This document shows positions 63,636 to 64,000 of a stretch of DNA of 64,000 nt, one piece after another. A model generated the notes under the pieces. The model was not told where the DNA came from. It saw only the letters and a program-made list of their open reading frames with translations, and did no database searches. The first letter of the stretch is position 1; each line of letters starts with the position of its first letter. The stretch covers positions 9,939,579 through 10,003,578 of the forward strand of contig NC_087065.1 of NCBI RefSeq assembly GCF_963678635.1, read 5' to 3'. Made by a program: the position numbers and the translations under genes. The stretch comes from Symsagittifera roscoffensis. Lineage: Eukaryota > Xenacoelomorpha > Acoela > Convolutidae.

Positions 63636-64000
63636 TTACTTTTGAAATTCTACTTTCTTTAAAATTTTAGATTGGGGGATGAATATTTTATAGTTTTTAC
63701 GTGGTTGATTTCGGAGTCTTGTTGTTTTTCTATTTTCTGATTTGTCGATTTGTTCTTGGGGTATTATTTGTTCGGTCATTTTTCTATTTTTTCTTTGTTT
63801 TGGGGATTCTTTATGGTTTTGTGTATTGTTTTTGGTGGCGGTTGGTTTTGTGTTTTGATTTTCGGTGGGGTTATCATTTTGTTCTGTGTTTTTCAGATGT
63901 GGTTCATTTTGAATGATTTTTAATCCTGTGAAAGAATATAATTGAGTTAATTCGCGGAGTGCGTATTCTTTTGGGTAATAAGGTAATAGGTTGTTTCGAT
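63636..64000 (-). CDS. C-terminal end of a pol-like polyprotein (partial)
   Basis: The minus frame is open from the window edge (first full codon at 63998) to a TAA at 63636-63638, 120 codons. It starts with a structured stretch (NLLPYYPKEYALRELTQLY, then FTGLKII), passes a Gln/Asn/Lys/Thr-rich linker and ends RLRNQPRKNYKIFIPQSKIL plus a short tail. A basic, low-complexity tail ending in a conserved basic and aromatic patch suits the end of a Ty3/gypsy-like integrase. The catalytic part lies outside the window, so the assignment is tentative. It shares strand and composition with the env-region ORFs. Confidence 0.4.
   Translation of the reverse strand, partial: RNNLLPYYPKEYALRELTQLYSFTGLKIIQNEPHLKNTEQNDNPTENQNTKPTATKNNTQNHKESPKQRKNRKMTEQIIPQEQIDKSENRKTTRLRNQPRKNYKIFIPQSKILKKVEFQK

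Larger units (their letters stand above)
57072..64000 (-). mobile_element. 3' part of an env-bearing retrovirus-like element
   Basis: Six minus-strand open frames are packed in order: pol-like tail (partial), 76 aa, 62 aa, AUG-less 377 codons, 872-aa envelope glycoprotein, 601 aa. Neighbouring frames overlap or abut by a few bases (62807-62810, 61480-61492, 58874-58877). All share the same A-rich coding strand and no frame is broken, so the element is probably young. The upstream genes and 5' LTR are beyond the window. If the pol-like tail is misread, this would instead be an integrated copy of some other enveloped virus. Confidence 0.55.

Noticed and set aside
57072-64000. Interpretation as an integrated genome of a whole negative-strand virus.
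   Set aside because: No nucleoprotein or polymerase gene is seen, and the upstream frame looks more like a retroelement pol tail. Kept only as an alternative because the window ends there.

Overview
This window looks like AT-rich nuclear DNA of an invertebrate animal, dominated by repeats. The evidence is one recognisable metazoan gene with introns (ELP4, an Elongator subunit), a BEL/Pao retrotransposon, several retroelement relics, tRNA-derived repeats, and no operons or prokaryotic features. The species cannot be named from the sequence alone.

Layout. 1-9.2 kb: mostly gene-free, with short tandem repeats, a minisatellite (3.5-4.0 kb), a small LINE reverse-transcriptase (RT) relic and an old diverged copy (5.05-7.48 kb) of a non-coding repeat that recurs later. 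9.25-14.1 kb: a 1.12-kb tandem duplication leading into a decayed plus-strand LTR-retroelement with gag-like and protease-like relics. 14.3-19 kb: unrecognised minus-strand broken frames. 19.06-19.74 kb: a second locus of the same minisatellite. 20.26-35.54 kb: a head-to-tail array of about 4.4-kb units, each made of about 2 kb of non-coding repeat plus a broken minus-strand gene for a reverse transcriptase with a C-terminal restriction-like endonuclease (RLE). 36-43.2 kb: tRNA-like repeats, a CR1/Jockey-like LINE fragment and two 2.1-2.2-kb tandem units carrying fold-back inverted repeats.

44.1-53.5 kb: two exons of ELP4 on the plus strand. The intron between them holds a 7,238-bp BEL/Pao retrotransposon in sense orientation. 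It has identical 148-bp LTRs, a 5-bp target-site duplication and an uninterrupted 1,909-codon gag-pol frame. Despite this young appearance, its RT domain lacks the segment carrying the motif A aspartate.

57-64 kb (minus strand): the most novel part, the 3' portion of what looks like an env-bearing retrovirus-like element. In transcription order it has the end of a pol-like frame, two tiny membrane-protein ORFs joined by an ATGA overlap, a 377-codon open frame without a single AUG, an 872-aa envelope glycoprotein (signal peptide, membrane anchor, chuvirus-type glycoprotein resemblance) and a 601-aa protein of unknown function joined to env by another ATGA overlap. The upstream part and any 5' LTR lie beyond the window. 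The compact overlapping ORFs suggest coupled translation or splicing of a subgenomic message, with gag-pol upstream supplying replication and the 3' ORFs supplying the envelope and accessory functions.
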